NCBI GenBank assembly: GCA_964410725.1
Contig: CAYPID010000037.1
Location: 1-21,056, forward strand
Origin: CALAZP01 sp964410725
GTDB lineage: Bacteria > Bacteroidota > Bacteroidia > Chitinophagales > Saprospiraceae
Direction: 5' to 3'
Length of the DNA: 21,056 nt
Positions 6,360 to 14,556 of this stretch are shown piece by piece. Below the pieces are notes generated by a model. The model made no database searches and was not told where the DNA came from. It saw only the letters and a program-made list of their open reading frames with translations. Within the stretch, counting starts at the first letter, position 1. The number at the start of each line of letters is the position of its first letter. The position numbers and the translations under genes are program-made.

Positions 6360-9096
6360 CTACGATGTCCATTTGTTGCTGATCGTGAACCTTTTTATAC
6401 CCAGTTGCAGTGGAGGCACTTGATTTTCTGGCCACGTAATCCAAAGTCATTCCCGCGTCGAATACCTCGTTAAGCGTCATAGCATGCATGTACTGCCAAG
6501 CACCCATATTAGAGGGTTCTTCCTGTACCCATGTGATTGGAGCACCTTTGTATTTTTCTAAAACCTTTTTGAGCTGACCTGCCGGTAAAGGGTACAATTG
6601 CTCTAGGCGTACAATGGCTACGTCCTCTCTTTGGTGGGCAGTTTTGTAGTCCATGAGGTCGAAGTAAATTTTACCAGTACATAAAAGCAATTTTTTAATT
6701 TTTGAAGCTTTGGCTTTCGTTGAAACCGTCGGGTCGTCTATCAACTCTTGAAAAGCCGTATTGCCGGTAAAATCTTCAGGAGCTGAAACGCACTGTGGAT
6801 GTCTCAATAAAGATTTGGGAGACATCACCACCAATGGCTTTCTAAAAGGACGCTCTAATTGTCTTCGCAATAGATGGAAAAAATTAGCAGGTTGGGTCAC
6901 ATTGGCCACCGTCATATTAAATTCTGCGCAAGCTTGGAGAAACCTTTCCAATCTGGCACTAGAATGTTCAGGTCCTTGACCTTCATACCCATGGGGCAGC
7001 AACAAAACTAAACCACTCATTCGTTGCCATTTACTTTCTGCAGCAACTAGATATTGATCTACAATGGTTTGTGCTCCATTGTAGAAATCCCCAAATTGAG
7101 CTTCCCATATTACTAAAGCGTCTGGGGTGGCCAAACTATACCCATATTCGAAACCCATCACCCCAAATTCTGAGAGTAAGGAGTTGTAAATTCTGAAAGA
7201 TCCTTGTTCAGGTGAAAGGGCTGAAAGGCGATTATATTCTGTAAAGGTTTTGGCATCAAAGACCACGGCATGCCTGTGAGAAAAAGTTCCTCGCTTAACG
7301 TCTTGACCGCTGATTCGGACGTCTTTTTGTTCCAAAAGGATACTGCCATAAGCTAATAATTCCCCAAATGCCCAATCCAATTGCCCTTCTGAAAGCATTT
7401 TTTTGTTGCTTTTCATCAAGCGGTTGACCTTAGATAAAGGCGTAAATCCTTGGGGCAACTCCATCAATTTATCTATGATTAAATCAAAGGTCTTTTGGTC
7501 AATTCCTGTTTTGGGTGATTTTTCAAAATCCTTTGGGTCTACTGTTTTTTTCAATTTTCGCCAGGCAATTTCAGGCGCTTGATATTCATAGGGAAGCGGT
7601 TTTTCTCTAACCTCGTCCAATCTCTTTTGGAGATCAGCCCAAAAAGATTTTTCCAAATCATCTGCCAGCGCTTTCTCCATATCCCCTCTATCAATTAATT
7701 GTTTGGAATAGACTTCGCGTGGATTGGGATGTTTGCTGATAATATCGTACATCAAAGGCTGGGTAAATTTGGGATCGTCTCCTTCATTATGACCGTGTCT
7801 TCGGTAGCAAACTAAATCTATGAATACATCGCTGTTGAATTTTTGTCGATATTCCAATGCCAATTCAGAAACAAATAAAACCGCTTCAGGGTCATCCCCA
7901 TTAACGTGAAATACCGGGGCATCTACCACAGCCGCAACCCCTGTTGAATAGGTGGAGGATCGAGCATCGTCAAAATCAGTGGTGAAGCCAATCTGATTAT
8001 TAATGACTAAATGAAGGGTGCCTCCTGTATAATATCCCTTGAGTTGACTCATTTGCACAGTCTCATACATAATACCTTGACCTGCTGCTGCAGCATCTCC
8101 GTGTATGAGAATAGGAAGAATTTTGTCAAAATCACTGCCGTAAAGGATGTCTGCTTTTGCTCTTGAGAAGCCTTCTACCACTGGGTTTACAGATTCTAAA
8201 TGTGATGGATTAGGCACCAATTTTAGATTCATTTGTTGGCCACCAGTAGTCTGAACTTGAGATGAAAAACCAAGGTGGTATTTGACATCCCCATCACCAA
8301 AACTAAGATCCGGCAAAGCAGTGCCTTCGAATTCATTAAAAATTTGCTGATAAGTTTTGCCCATGATATTGGCCAATACATTTAAACGACCTCGGTGGGC
8401 CATTCCAATGACTACCTCTTCCACCCCCAATTCACCTCCTTTATTGATGATGCTATCTAAAGATACAATTGCGTTTTCACCCCCTTCAAGAGAAAATCTC
8501 TTCTGACCAACATATTTGGTGTGAAGAAATTTCTCAAACACAACAGATCCATTGAGTTTTTCGAGAATTCGCTTTTTCTTCTCCAGAGGAATTTGAAACT
8601 GGTTTTTGGGTTGCGCTCCCTCAATTTTTTCTCGAAGCCACCTTCTTTTAATTCGGTCTTTAATTTGATGGTATTCAAAACCAATATTTCCGCAATAAAT
8701 CTGGTTGAGGTGGTTGATGATCTCTTGAAGCGTAGCATTAGGTAAACCAACTTCTTGTCCTACCCCCATTTTTTGGTTTAAATCTGAGGAAGTCAAACCA
8801 AAATCTTCAATAGAAAGGTTGGGGTGCCTATCCCTTCTGGTTCTAATTGGATTAGTGGTCGATAAAAGGTGACCTCTGTCTCGGTACGCCTTAATTAAAG
8901 ATAAAGCCTTTAATTCATTTGGATTAAAAGCTGACGTTCCTGATTGCGCATGGCCGTTCGAATGATTAGCGTAATCAAAACCTTTGAAAAAGGTTCTCCA
9001 ACTTTCTTCGACACTTAGCGGATCAATTGAATATTTGTCATACATTTCCGCTATAAATCCTGGGTGGGCATTGGCAATAAACGAATAGTCGCTCAT
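6331..9096 (-). CDS. sucA: 2-oxoglutarate dehydrogenase E1 component
   Basis: This thiamine-diphosphate-dependent subunit decarboxylates 2-oxoglutarate and passes the succinyl group to the lipoyl arm of E2 in the TCA cycle. The protein has 921 residues, normal for the family. The N-terminal E1 domain opens with FIANAHPGFIAEMYDKY and DPLSVEESWRTFFKGF. Motifs in order are GMAHRGRLNVL near 231-241, PSHLESVNPVVEG near 297-309, HGDAAAAGQG near 332-341, HVNGDDPEA near 397-405 and YRRHGHNEGDDP near 431-442, the cofactor- and metal-binding core. The transketolase-like second half has EAQFGDFYNGAQ and LLPHGYEGQGPEHSSARLERF. The C-terminal part has WVQEEPSNMGAW. The E2 gene (sucB) is not adjacent, as the downstream neighbour is the convergent phosphatase. 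Confidence 0.98.
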   Translation of the reverse strand: MSDYSFIANAHPGFIAEMYDKYSIDPLSVEESWRTFFKGFDYANHSNGHAQSGTSAFNPNELKALSLIKAYRDRGHLLSTTNPIRTRRDRHPNLSIEDFGLTSSDLNQKMGVGQEVGLPNATLQEIINHLNQIYCGNIGFEYHQIKDRIKRRWLREKIEGAQPKNQFQIPLEKKKRILEKLNGSVVFEKFLHTKYVGQKRFSLEGGENAIVSLDSIINKGGELGVEEVVIGMAHRGRLNVLANIMGKTYQQIFNEFEGTALPDLSFGDGDVKYHLGFSSQVQTTGGQQMNLKLVPNPSHLESVNPVVEGFSRAKADILYGSDFDKILPILIHGDAAAAGQGIMYETVQMSQLKGYYTGGTLHLVINNQIGFTTDFDDARSSTYSTGVAAVVDAPVFHVNGDDPEAVLFVSELALEYRQKFNSDVFIDLVCYRRHGHNEGDDPKFTQPLMYDIISKHPNPREVYSKQLIDRGDMEKALADDLEKSFWADLQKRLDEVREKPLPYEYQAPEIAWRKLKKTVDPKDFEKSPKTGIDQKTFDLIIDKLMELPQGFTPLSKVNRLMKSNKKMLSEGQLDWAFGELLAYGSILLEQKDVRISGQDVKRGTFSHRHAVVFDAKTFTEYNRLSALSPEQGSFRIYNSLLSEFGVMGFEYGYSLATPDALVIWEAQFGDFYNGAQTIVDQYLVAAESKWQRMSGLVLLLPHGYEGQGPEHSSARLERFLQACAEFNMTVANVTQPANFFHLLRRQLERPFRKPLVVMSPKSLLRHPQCVSAPEDFTGNTAFQELIDDPTVSTKAKASKIKKLLLCTGKIYFDLMDYKTAHQREDVAIVRLEQLYPLPAGQLKKVLEKYKGAPITWVQEEPSNMGAWQYMHAMTLNEVFDAGMTLDYVARKSSASTATGYKKVHDQQQMDIVARAFEIPQS

Positions 9097-9148
9097 GGTA
9101 AAATGGGGTCTTTGTGTTTATGTATTAGTCACTATACTAAATGCAATG

Positions 9149-9177
9149 CAAATAAATGTTGTTTTGCGGAAAAGCAA
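9149..9177 (-). promoter_or_regulatory. Candidate promoter for sucA
   Basis: On the minus strand TTG (9177-9175) is followed after 18 bases by TTTATTTG (9156-9149), a 7/8 match to TAnnTTTG. The spacing agrees with the TTG-N17-23-TAnnTTTG pattern described for Bacteroidota. The leader to the ATG at 9096 would be about 45 bases. Confidence 0.4.
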
Positions 9178-9222
9178 TAAATTTATGTGAAAAATAATTT
9201 TTCAATTTCTATCATTTGTTTT

Positions 9223-9230
9223 TATCTTTG
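9223..9230 (+). promoter_or_regulatory. -7 promoter box for rpsT
   Basis: TATCTTTG is a full match to TAnnTTTG and lies 25 bases before the rpsT ATG at 9256. The upstream stretch 9180-9222 is very A+T-rich, as is usual for ribosomal protein promoters, but lacks a clear TTG at the usual distance. This box rules out an in-frame ATG at 9187 as the translation start, because that codon would lie upstream of transcription initiation. Confidence 0.6.
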
Positions 9231-9255
9231 CAGACCTAAAAATAAAATTAAAGAA

Positions 9256-9531
9256 ATGGCAAATCACGAATCAGCCAAGAAGCGGGTACGACAAATAGCA
9301 AAGAAAAGGTTGCATAACCGTTACTATAAGAAATCAGCCCGTACGGCTATCCAAAAATTAAGAACTATGACTGATCAGGAAGAAGCTAGTGCATATCTTC
9401 CTAAAGTAATCAGCATGATAGATAAATTAGCCAAGAAAAATACTTGGCATAAGAATAAGGCTTCTAATTTAAAGAAAAAATTGACTCTTCACGTTTCCGG
9501 TATTGGTAGTGAGGCAGGAGCAAACGCTTAA
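9256..9531 (+). CDS. rpsT: 30S ribosomal protein S20
   Basis: S20 binds 16S rRNA early in small-subunit assembly. The true start is the ATG at 9256, giving MANHESAKKRVRQ, the classic S20 N-terminus with its basic helix. The frame is open 23 codons further upstream, but that stretch is the promoter and leader. The product is 91 residues and lysine/arginine-rich; RTAIQKLRT and the KKNTWHKNKASNLKKKL segment match the C-terminal half of the family. It is monocistronic: a promoter box lies just upstream and a strong terminator begins 17 bases after the stop. Confidence 0.96.
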   Translation: MANHESAKKRVRQIAKKRLHNRYYKKSARTAIQKLRTMTDQEEASAYLPKVISMIDKLAKKNTWHKNKASNLKKKLTLHVSGIGSEAGANA

Positions 9532-9547
9532 ATTTAATTTAGGAGCG

Positions 9548-9589
9548 ATTAAGCCCTTGCATCAATTGGATGTAAGGGCTTAATTTTTT
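9548..9589 (+). terminator. Intrinsic terminator of rpsT
   Basis: A 16-base-pair stem (9548-9563 with 9569-9584, one G-T pair, otherwise perfect) closes a 5-base loop (aattg) and runs straight into a T tract to 9589. The core arms are TAAGCCCTT and AAGGGCTTA. This is the clearest terminator in the window. It insulates rpsT from the porP promoter about 60 bases further on. Confidence 0.88.
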
Positions 9590-9626
9590 ATACTAAATAC
9601 CAGCGGTTATCGTTTATTGAAGGTTA

Positions 9627-9660
9627 TTGTTTCATTTTGAATGCAAATCGGTTATATTTG
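9627..9660 (+). promoter_or_regulatory. Promoter of porP/sprF
   Basis: TTG at 9627-9629 and TATATTTG at 9653-9660 are separated by 23 bases, the upper end of the TTG-N17-23-TAnnTTTG spacing. The -7 box is a full match. The leader to the ATG at 9696 is roughly 30 bases. Confidence 0.6.
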
Positions 9661-9695
9661 GAATTGGCTTTAAAATGTTCCCATAAAACTAAAAA

Positions 9696-10742
9696 ATGAA
9701 AAAAACGCTTCAAGTTTTCTTGTTTCTGTTCGGAGTAGGGGCTTTATCCTTGAAGGCCCAGGATATTCATTTTTCTCAATTTTACTTATCGCCACTAAAT
9801 CTGAATCCCGCTATGACCGGGGTGATGAATTGTAATATAAGGTTTACTTCCAACTATCGAAACCAGTGGGCAAGTGTTTTACGAGATAATGCGTTTAACA
9901 CCTATTCCTTTTCATACGACCAAAAATTTAATGCCGGTAGGTATGACTACTTTGGAATTGGAGGAACTTTTTGGGGAGATCGTGCAGGAGAAGCCAATTT
10001 TTCTACTCAAACGGGCAAATTGTCTTTTTCCTACAGCAAGCGAATGGGTGGAACTAAAAAGCAAGCGCAGTATCTAGTTGCAGGTGCAGAAATAGGAGGA
10101 GCCCAGAGGAGTATTGATTTTCTTAATCTAAGATGGGGTACGCAACACGATGGTGCTGGAGGGTATGACCCTACTTTATCTTCACAGGAAACCAGTTTTG
10201 ATAGAGATAACTTTCTTTTTGCTGATATGGGGGCGGGTTTGTTGTGGTTTATGGTTTTCGACGAATTTTCTAATTTTTATGCAGGGGGTTCTTTTCATCA
10301 TTTGAACCGGGCCAATCAATCTTTTAGCTCTACCGGAGAGGAACTGTTGTATAGTAGATGGACTGCTCATGCAGGAGGAGAGTTTAGGTTGAATCCCAAA
10401 TTTGGATTAACGCCTGGAGTTATCGTGATGTCACAAGGTCCTTCTTTCCAAATCAACGCCGGCACCGGAGCAAAATTTTTCTTTGGCAATAGGGAAGCTC
10501 CTCAAGCCTTTCATATGGGCTTGTGGACCAGAATTGCAAATGACGCGGAAGCTTCTTTATTGAGTGATGCAGTCATTGTTTCAACTAGATTTGACGTCAA
10601 CAATATCAGCCTTGGATTTAGTTACGATATTAATATTTCTCCACTAAATAGAGCGACAAATGGACAAGGATCGTATGAATTTGCATTGATCTACAAAATT
10701 TGTAACCTGTCTAGGTCAGCTGTCTATTGTCCTGATTTTTAG
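9696..10742 (+). CDS. Type IX secretion system membrane protein, PorP/SprF family
   Basis: PorP/SprF proteins are predicted outer-membrane beta-barrels that work with the T9SS, some as general components and many as partners for particular type B cargo. The 348-residue protein has a signal peptide (about residues 1-21, ending SLKA before QD). It then has the family's hallmark start, DIHFSQFYLSPLNLNPAMTG near 23-42, followed by the SNYRNQWASVL stretch. Amphipathic, glycine- and aromatic-rich strands fill the rest, consistent with a barrel. Such genes often sit just after a giant T9SS adhesin; here the upstream neighbour is rpsT and no cargo gene adjoins. The next gene, a bactofilin, begins 50 bases later without a convincing promoter of its own, so read-through is likely. 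Confidence 0.93.
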   Translation: MKKTLQVFLFLFGVGALSLKAQDIHFSQFYLSPLNLNPAMTGVMNCNIRFTSNYRNQWASVLRDNAFNTYSFSYDQKFNAGRYDYFGIGGTFWGDRAGEANFSTQTGKLSFSYSKRMGGTKKQAQYLVAGAEIGGAQRSIDFLNLRWGTQHDGAGGYDPTLSSQETSFDRDNFLFADMGAGLLWFMVFDEFSNFYAGGSFHHLNRANQSFSSTGEELLYSRWTAHAGGEFRLNPKFGLTPGVIVMSQGPSFQINAGTGAKFFFGNREAPQAFHMGLWTRIANDAEASLLSDAVIVSTRFDVNNISLGFSYDINISPLNRATNGQGSYEFALIYKICNLSRSAVYCPDF

Positions 10743-10792
10743 ATTTCATTTAAAACCTTAAATCTTTCATTCTGTAAAATTTTTACATCATT

Positions 10793-11218
10793 ATGTTTAA
10801 TAACAAGCAGGAAACTGCCAAAACAACTCCATCTGCTGGAAGTCATTCTATTAATAGTTTGGTAACTGGTACCGTAGTCGAAGGAACGATTTCTTCTGAT
10901 AATGATATTAGAGTAGATGGGACCATCAACGGGAAATTAATTTGTAAATCAAAGGTAATCATCGGTATTACTGGTCATATAAATGGTGAAGTCCATTGCG
11001 ACAGTGCAGTCATTGAAGGCAAAATTGAGGGGATTTTGAAGGTGAACGAATTACTAAATGTTAGGGAACAGGCAGTAATTAATGGTGAGGTCTTTACCAA
11101 GAAATTAATTATTGCTTCTGGGGCTATTTTCAATGTAACTTGTCATATGGGTAATTTGGAAAGTAAGGCCAAGTCCAATGGCAAAACTACCACCAAAGTT
11201 GCAGCAGAAGAAGCCTAA
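10793..11218 (+). CDS. Bactofilin (polymer-forming cytoskeletal protein)
   Basis: Bactofilins are small proteins that polymerise without nucleotide into filaments on the inner membrane face and position envelope or cell-wall enzymes. This one has 141 residues. After a polar N-terminal tail (about 1-20), repeated short beta-strand turns run from about 21 to 120, as in VEGTISSDNDIRVDGTINGK and VIEGKIEGILKV. These are the right-handed beta-helix rungs of the DUF583 fold. The C-terminal tail is charged and alanine-rich. The start of the following AtpZ-like gene lies inside the last 41 bases of this one, which points to translational coupling. I base the call on the rung pattern. Confidence 0.92.
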   Translation: MFNNKQETAKTTPSAGSHSINSLVTGTVVEGTISSDNDIRVDGTINGKLICKSKVIIGITGHINGEVHCDSAVIEGKIEGILKVNELLNVREQAVINGEVFTKKLIIASGAIFNVTCHMGNLESKAKSNGKTTTKVAAEEA

Positions 11219-11429
11219 AAAATCAGCTGGTTTTGAGCATTATGCCCGATACTCAGGAATGGCATTTCAGATGATTGTCATCATTCTTTGTGGCGCGCTA
11301 CTAGGTCAGTATTTAGATAAAACTTTTCAATCTGAAAAGCCTTTATGGACAGTCATCTTGTCCTTGCTCGCGATCGGGATGGCTCTATATATTGCGTTAA
11401 AAGACTTTATCAGCAACCATGAAAACTAA
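11178..11429 (+). CDS. AtpZ/AtpI-family protein
   Basis: This 83-residue protein has a basic N-terminus (PPKLQQKKPKKS), then YARYSGMAFQM and two hydrophobic helices around 29-47 and 56-74. That is the form of the small AtpZ/AtpI-like proteins usually encoded just before the F0F1 ATP synthase genes, where family members aid assembly of the rotor ring or carry divalent cations. The ATG at 11178 is the only start before the conserved region, so the 41-base overlap with the bactofilin seems real. It in turn overlaps the next gene by 11 bases. The atpB gene does not follow in this window. Confidence 0.82.
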   Translation: MAKLPPKLQQKKPKKSAGFEHYARYSGMAFQMIVIILCGALLGQYLDKTFQSEKPLWTVILSLLAIGMALYIALKDFISNHEN

Positions 11430-11796
11430 AAAATTTCTTTTTAGATGGTCATTAGTTACCTTAATCGCCGTCTCGGTTGTTGGATGGTTACTACAATTGG
11501 AACTTTTTGAAAATTTCGCCTTATTCTCCTGGATTTGTTTGGCCTTTTTTTCAATAACTAACTTTCTTCTTTTTTTCGTTGCTAAAAAGGCAGCACAAAG
11601 TCCCAATAAAAATACCTTTACCAATATTCTAATGGGGGTGACTTTCGTCAAACTAATGATATCAGGAGTATTAGTGGTGTTTTATAACCAATTTGCAGAT
11701 CCTGAATCCAAGTTTTTTTTAATCCCTTTTTTTGGTTTATATATGTGGTACACAGCGTATGAGGTTGTTTTCCTAATGGAAATTGGAAACCGATAA
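11419..11796 (+). CDS. Small four-helix membrane protein, AtpI-like position (DUF6168-like)
   Basis: The 125 residues form four hydrophobic segments, roughly 9-27, 34-54, 67-88 and 99-119, with a basic N-terminus and a positively charged turn (KKAAQSPNKNTF) between helices two and three. This layout resembles ATP synthase subunit I proteins and the small membrane protein (DUF6168-like, from memory) often found between atpZ and atpB in Bacteroidota. I did not recognise a decisive motif. Its start lies within the end of the AtpZ-like gene, and it ends one base before the convergent dsbD stop, so no atpB can follow here. Confidence 0.7.
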   Translation: MKTKKFLFRWSLVTLIAVSVVGWLLQLELFENFALFSWICLAFFSITNFLLFFVAKKAAQSPNKNTFTNILMGVTFVKLMISGVLVVFYNQFADPESKFFLIPFFGLYMWYTAYEVVFLMEIGNR

Positions 11797-11797
11797 A

Positions 11798-13816
11798 CTA
11801 TTGGATTGTTTGAAAAGCCTGCAGTCCACATTCCAAAAAATTCTGATACTCATCTACATCTGGAACATAACCGACGGGAGGGGTTAAAAGTACACCCTCT
11901 GCAGTCATTAGCACGTAATAGGGTTGGGCATTTGTTTGAAAATATTCCGTTTGAAAGTGAGACCATTTATTTCCAACCGTTTTTAATTTGCGCTGGCCTC
12001 CATTAATTCTCTCCACCATTATTTGTTCTGCTTCAGGTAGGGGAATTTTTTCGTCCACATATAGAGAAATCAAAACGTAATCTTCTTTAATGGTCCGGTA
12101 TACAGGTTGTTCAGGCCATACATGCTCTTCCATTTTTCGGCAATTGACACAGGCATGACCTGTGAAATCTAATAGAACTGGCTTATTAACAGACCTGGCA
12201 TAGGCTAATCCAGAATCTAAATCTTTGAAGCAATTGAAGTCCTGAGGACAATCGCAGGGTTTCCAAATACTATAACAAACGGGTGGGGCAAGACCACTTA
12301 ACAGCCCTAATGGCTGATAAGATTGCGTCTGAGGATCCGTTCTAAAACCACTTATAAGATATACGGTGAAGGCTAAAGAAATAAAGGATAGTGCCCATCT
12401 TCCAATTGACAATTTCTTAATTGGACTGTCATGTGGAAATTTGATTTTACCAAATAGATATAAGGTCAAGCCAATAAAAATGATAATCCAAATCCCTAAA
12501 AAGGGTTCGATTTTTAACAACCCCCATTTTTTTACCAAATCAGCGTTGGATAGAAATTTAAACGCCAAAGCTAATTCCAGAAAACCTAAAACAACCTTAA
12601 CACTATTGAGCCATCCTCCTGATTTGGGTAATGATTTCATCCAACTAGGGAATGCGGCAAATAAACCAAAGGGTAGAGCTAGGGCTGTCCCAAATCCTGC
12701 CATTCCCGCTGTAAGCTGCCAGGCTCCTCCATCAGCACTTAAAGCTCCTGCTAAAAGAGAGCCCAAAATAGGACCTGTACAACTAAAAGAGACCAAAGCT
12801 AGAGTTAGAGCCATGAAAAAGGTACCCAATACGCCCCCAAGGCCTTCGGCAGAATTCGCCTTATTGGTCCAACTACTGGGCAGTGTAAGTTCGTAAAACC
12901 CAAAAAATGAAAAAGCAAAAAATAAAAAGACGACAAAAAATCCAATGTTTAACCAAATATTAGTAGATATGTCATTAAGGATATCTGGATTAATACTATC
13001 CATCAAATGGAAGGGGATACTAATCACCAGATAGACCATTAAAATGAAAAAACCGTATAGAAAGGCTTGACCCACCCCCGAAGTTTGATCCCCTTCTTTT
13101 TTAGTAAAGTAGCTTACGGTAAGAGGAATCATTGGAAAAACGCAGGGGGTTAGTAAGGCAATCAAACCTCCGATAAGTCCAAGAAAAAATATGTTTAACC
13201 AGCCTTTTCCTTTACCTGTAGCATGGGCGACTGAAGATACAGCCTCACACTGATTAACCGGTTCCTCTAGGTTGGGTTTAGATAGATTAAAATAAGAGGT
13301 AGTCTCGCTTGTTATGGATTCTTCATTTTTTTTTTCCTCCTTAGTGGCAGGTGCGGTGGTAAGAGAGAAAGAGAAAGATTCTTCCGCTGGGGGTAAGCAT
13401 TTCTCATCATCACAAGCCATGAATTCCAAGAACCCCGTGATAGGTAGCGTGGGATCAGTAACTTTGATGGTTTGAGTAATGGTTAATTCATCTGAAAATG
13501 AAATCACATTCATATCAAATACTGGATCATACCCTTCTTTCTTATGACCAGTTTCCACTCCACTACCCTCCAAACTGTAATGGGTAGCTTCATCGTAATA
13601 AATGCCAGTCCTTACTGGCCCATCGTCTGTTTCCAAATATTGAGAATAGACTTTCCATCCTTCTTCTATGGTGGCTGAATATATTAACTGATAATTGCCA
13701 TTATCGAGTTTTTGAAATTCGAATTTCCACTGCACTGGATTGTATATCTGCGCTTTTATGGAGAATGAGCAAATCACTAGTGAAATAGCATATATCCATC
13801 TCATAACGGTAATCAT
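11798..13816 (-). CDS. Thiol:disulfide interchange protein, DsbD family
   Basis: DsbD carries electrons from cytoplasmic thioredoxin across the inner membrane to periplasmic thiols, including cytochrome c maturation and disulfide isomerase partners. All three modules are seen in 672 residues. The periplasmic alpha domain has the Cys pair in ACDDEKCLPP (Cys135, Cys140). The central membrane domain has LLTPCVFPMIPL (Cys225) and SFSCTGPILG (Cys346) within about eight helices. The C-terminal thioredoxin domain has the active site CVNC at 556-559. The signal peptide fits better from Met5 (MRWIYAISLVI, cleaved after KAQ) than from Met1, so 13804 may be the true start. Four cysteines (514, 521, 523, 529) cluster between the membrane and thioredoxin domains. 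The start is 14 bases after purQ, which suggests cotranscription. Confidence 0.94.
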   Translation of the reverse strand: MITVMRWIYAISLVICSFSIKAQIYNPVQWKFEFQKLDNGNYQLIYSATIEEGWKVYSQYLETDDGPVRTGIYYDEATHYSLEGSGVETGHKKEGYDPVFDMNVISFSDELTITQTIKVTDPTLPITGFLEFMACDDEKCLPPAEESFSFSLTTAPATKEEKKNEESITSETTSYFNLSKPNLEEPVNQCEAVSSVAHATGKGKGWLNIFFLGLIGGLIALLTPCVFPMIPLTVSYFTKKEGDQTSGVGQAFLYGFFILMVYLVISIPFHLMDSINPDILNDISTNIWLNIGFFVVFLFFAFSFFGFYELTLPSSWTNKANSAEGLGGVLGTFFMALTLALVSFSCTGPILGSLLAGALSADGGAWQLTAGMAGFGTALALPFGLFAAFPSWMKSLPKSGGWLNSVKVVLGFLELALAFKFLSNADLVKKWGLLKIEPFLGIWIIIFIGLTLYLFGKIKFPHDSPIKKLSIGRWALSFISLAFTVYLISGFRTDPQTQSYQPLGLLSGLAPPVCYSIWKPCDCPQDFNCFKDLDSGLAYARSVNKPVLLDFTGHACVNCRKMEEHVWPEQPVYRTIKEDYVLISLYVDEKIPLPEAEQIMVERINGGQRKLKTVGNKWSHFQTEYFQTNAQPYYVLMTAEGVLLTPPVGYVPDVDEYQNFLECGLQAFQTIQ

Positions 13817-13830
13817 TTAGAACGGTAAGG

Positions 13831-14544
13831 TTAAATGTTGGCGAAAGCAAGTTGGTTATTGAATAAAGATTCAAATAGCCATCTCCCGTCTTCGTTTCCG
13901 AGCACTGCCTCTGCTGCTCGTTCAGGATGTGGCATCATACCAAAAACGTTTTTATTGGCATTGCAAATTCCAGCAATATGATTAATAGAACCATTGGGAT
14001 TAGCATCCTCAGTGAGTTTACCCTCTGTATCACAATACCTAAATAACACTTGATTGTTGTTTTCTATGGTGGTAAGCACTTCGGCTGGAGCAAAATACCT
14101 TCCTTCAGCGTGTGCAATTGGAATAGTTAAAACTTTTCCGTGTGGAACCCCTCGTGTAATTGGAGTGCTCCCATTTTCTACCTTTATGGTAGTATTTTTA
14201 CAAATAAATTTTTCGTTTAAATTTCTGAGCAACACCCCCGGAAGTAAGCCCGCCTCGCATAAGATTTGGAAACCATTACAAATTCCCAAAACAAACCCAC
14301 CTTTTTCTGCAAAAGCAATAACCGATTGCATAATGGGAGAATATCGGGCAATAGCACCTGATCTTAAATAATCTCCATAGGAAAATCCACCTGGAAGGAC
14401 GATGCAATCATCAGTTGAATAGGCCGAAAGGTCCGAAGTCTTATGCCAAATTTTTTCAACCTGAGCACCAGTTATGGTTTTCAATACATGTACCATATCA
14501 TCATCACAATTGGAACCGGGAAAAACAACAACTCCAAATTTCAT
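13831..14544 (-). CDS. purQ: Phosphoribosylformylglycinamidine synthase subunit PurQ
   Basis: PurQ is the glutamine amidotransferase subunit that releases ammonia for FGAM synthesis, the fourth step of purine biosynthesis, together with PurL and PurS. The 237-residue length fits the stand-alone subunit rather than the fused PurL of proteobacteria. The class I glutaminase triad is visible: Cys89 in LGICNGFQIL, then His206 and Glu208 in MMPHPERAAEA. The N-terminal VVVFPGSNCDDD and GGFSYGDYLRSGAIAR are diagnostic. It lies 12 bases after a DUF6427-like membrane gene and 14 before dsbD, an unusual place for a purine gene. The partner subunits are not in this window. Confidence 0.97.
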   Translation of the reverse strand: MKFGVVVFPGSNCDDDMVHVLKTITGAQVEKIWHKTSDLSAYSTDDCIVLPGGFSYGDYLRSGAIARYSPIMQSVIAFAEKGGFVLGICNGFQILCEAGLLPGVLLRNLNEKFICKNTTIKVENGSTPITRGVPHGKVLTIPIAHAEGRYFAPAEVLTTIENNNQVLFRYCDTEGKLTEDANPNGSINHIAGICNANKNVFGMMPHPERAAEAVLGNEDGRWLFESLFNNQLAFANI

Positions 14545-14556
14545 GAGGTGGTTTTT

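Noticed and set aside
9187..9255. In-frame 23-residue N-terminal extension of ribosomal protein S20
   Set aside because: It spans the TATCTTTG promoter box and leader, and the canonical MANHESAKKR start lies at 9256.
10743..10792. Promoter for the bactofilin gene
   Set aside because: No TAnnTTTG match is present in the 50-base gap; the best resemblance (AAATCTTTC) is too poor.
12366..12896. 176-codon plus-strand open frame opposite dsbD
   Set aside because: It lies wholly antisense to the conserved membrane domain of DsbD, lacks a promoter, and its sequence resembles no protein I know.
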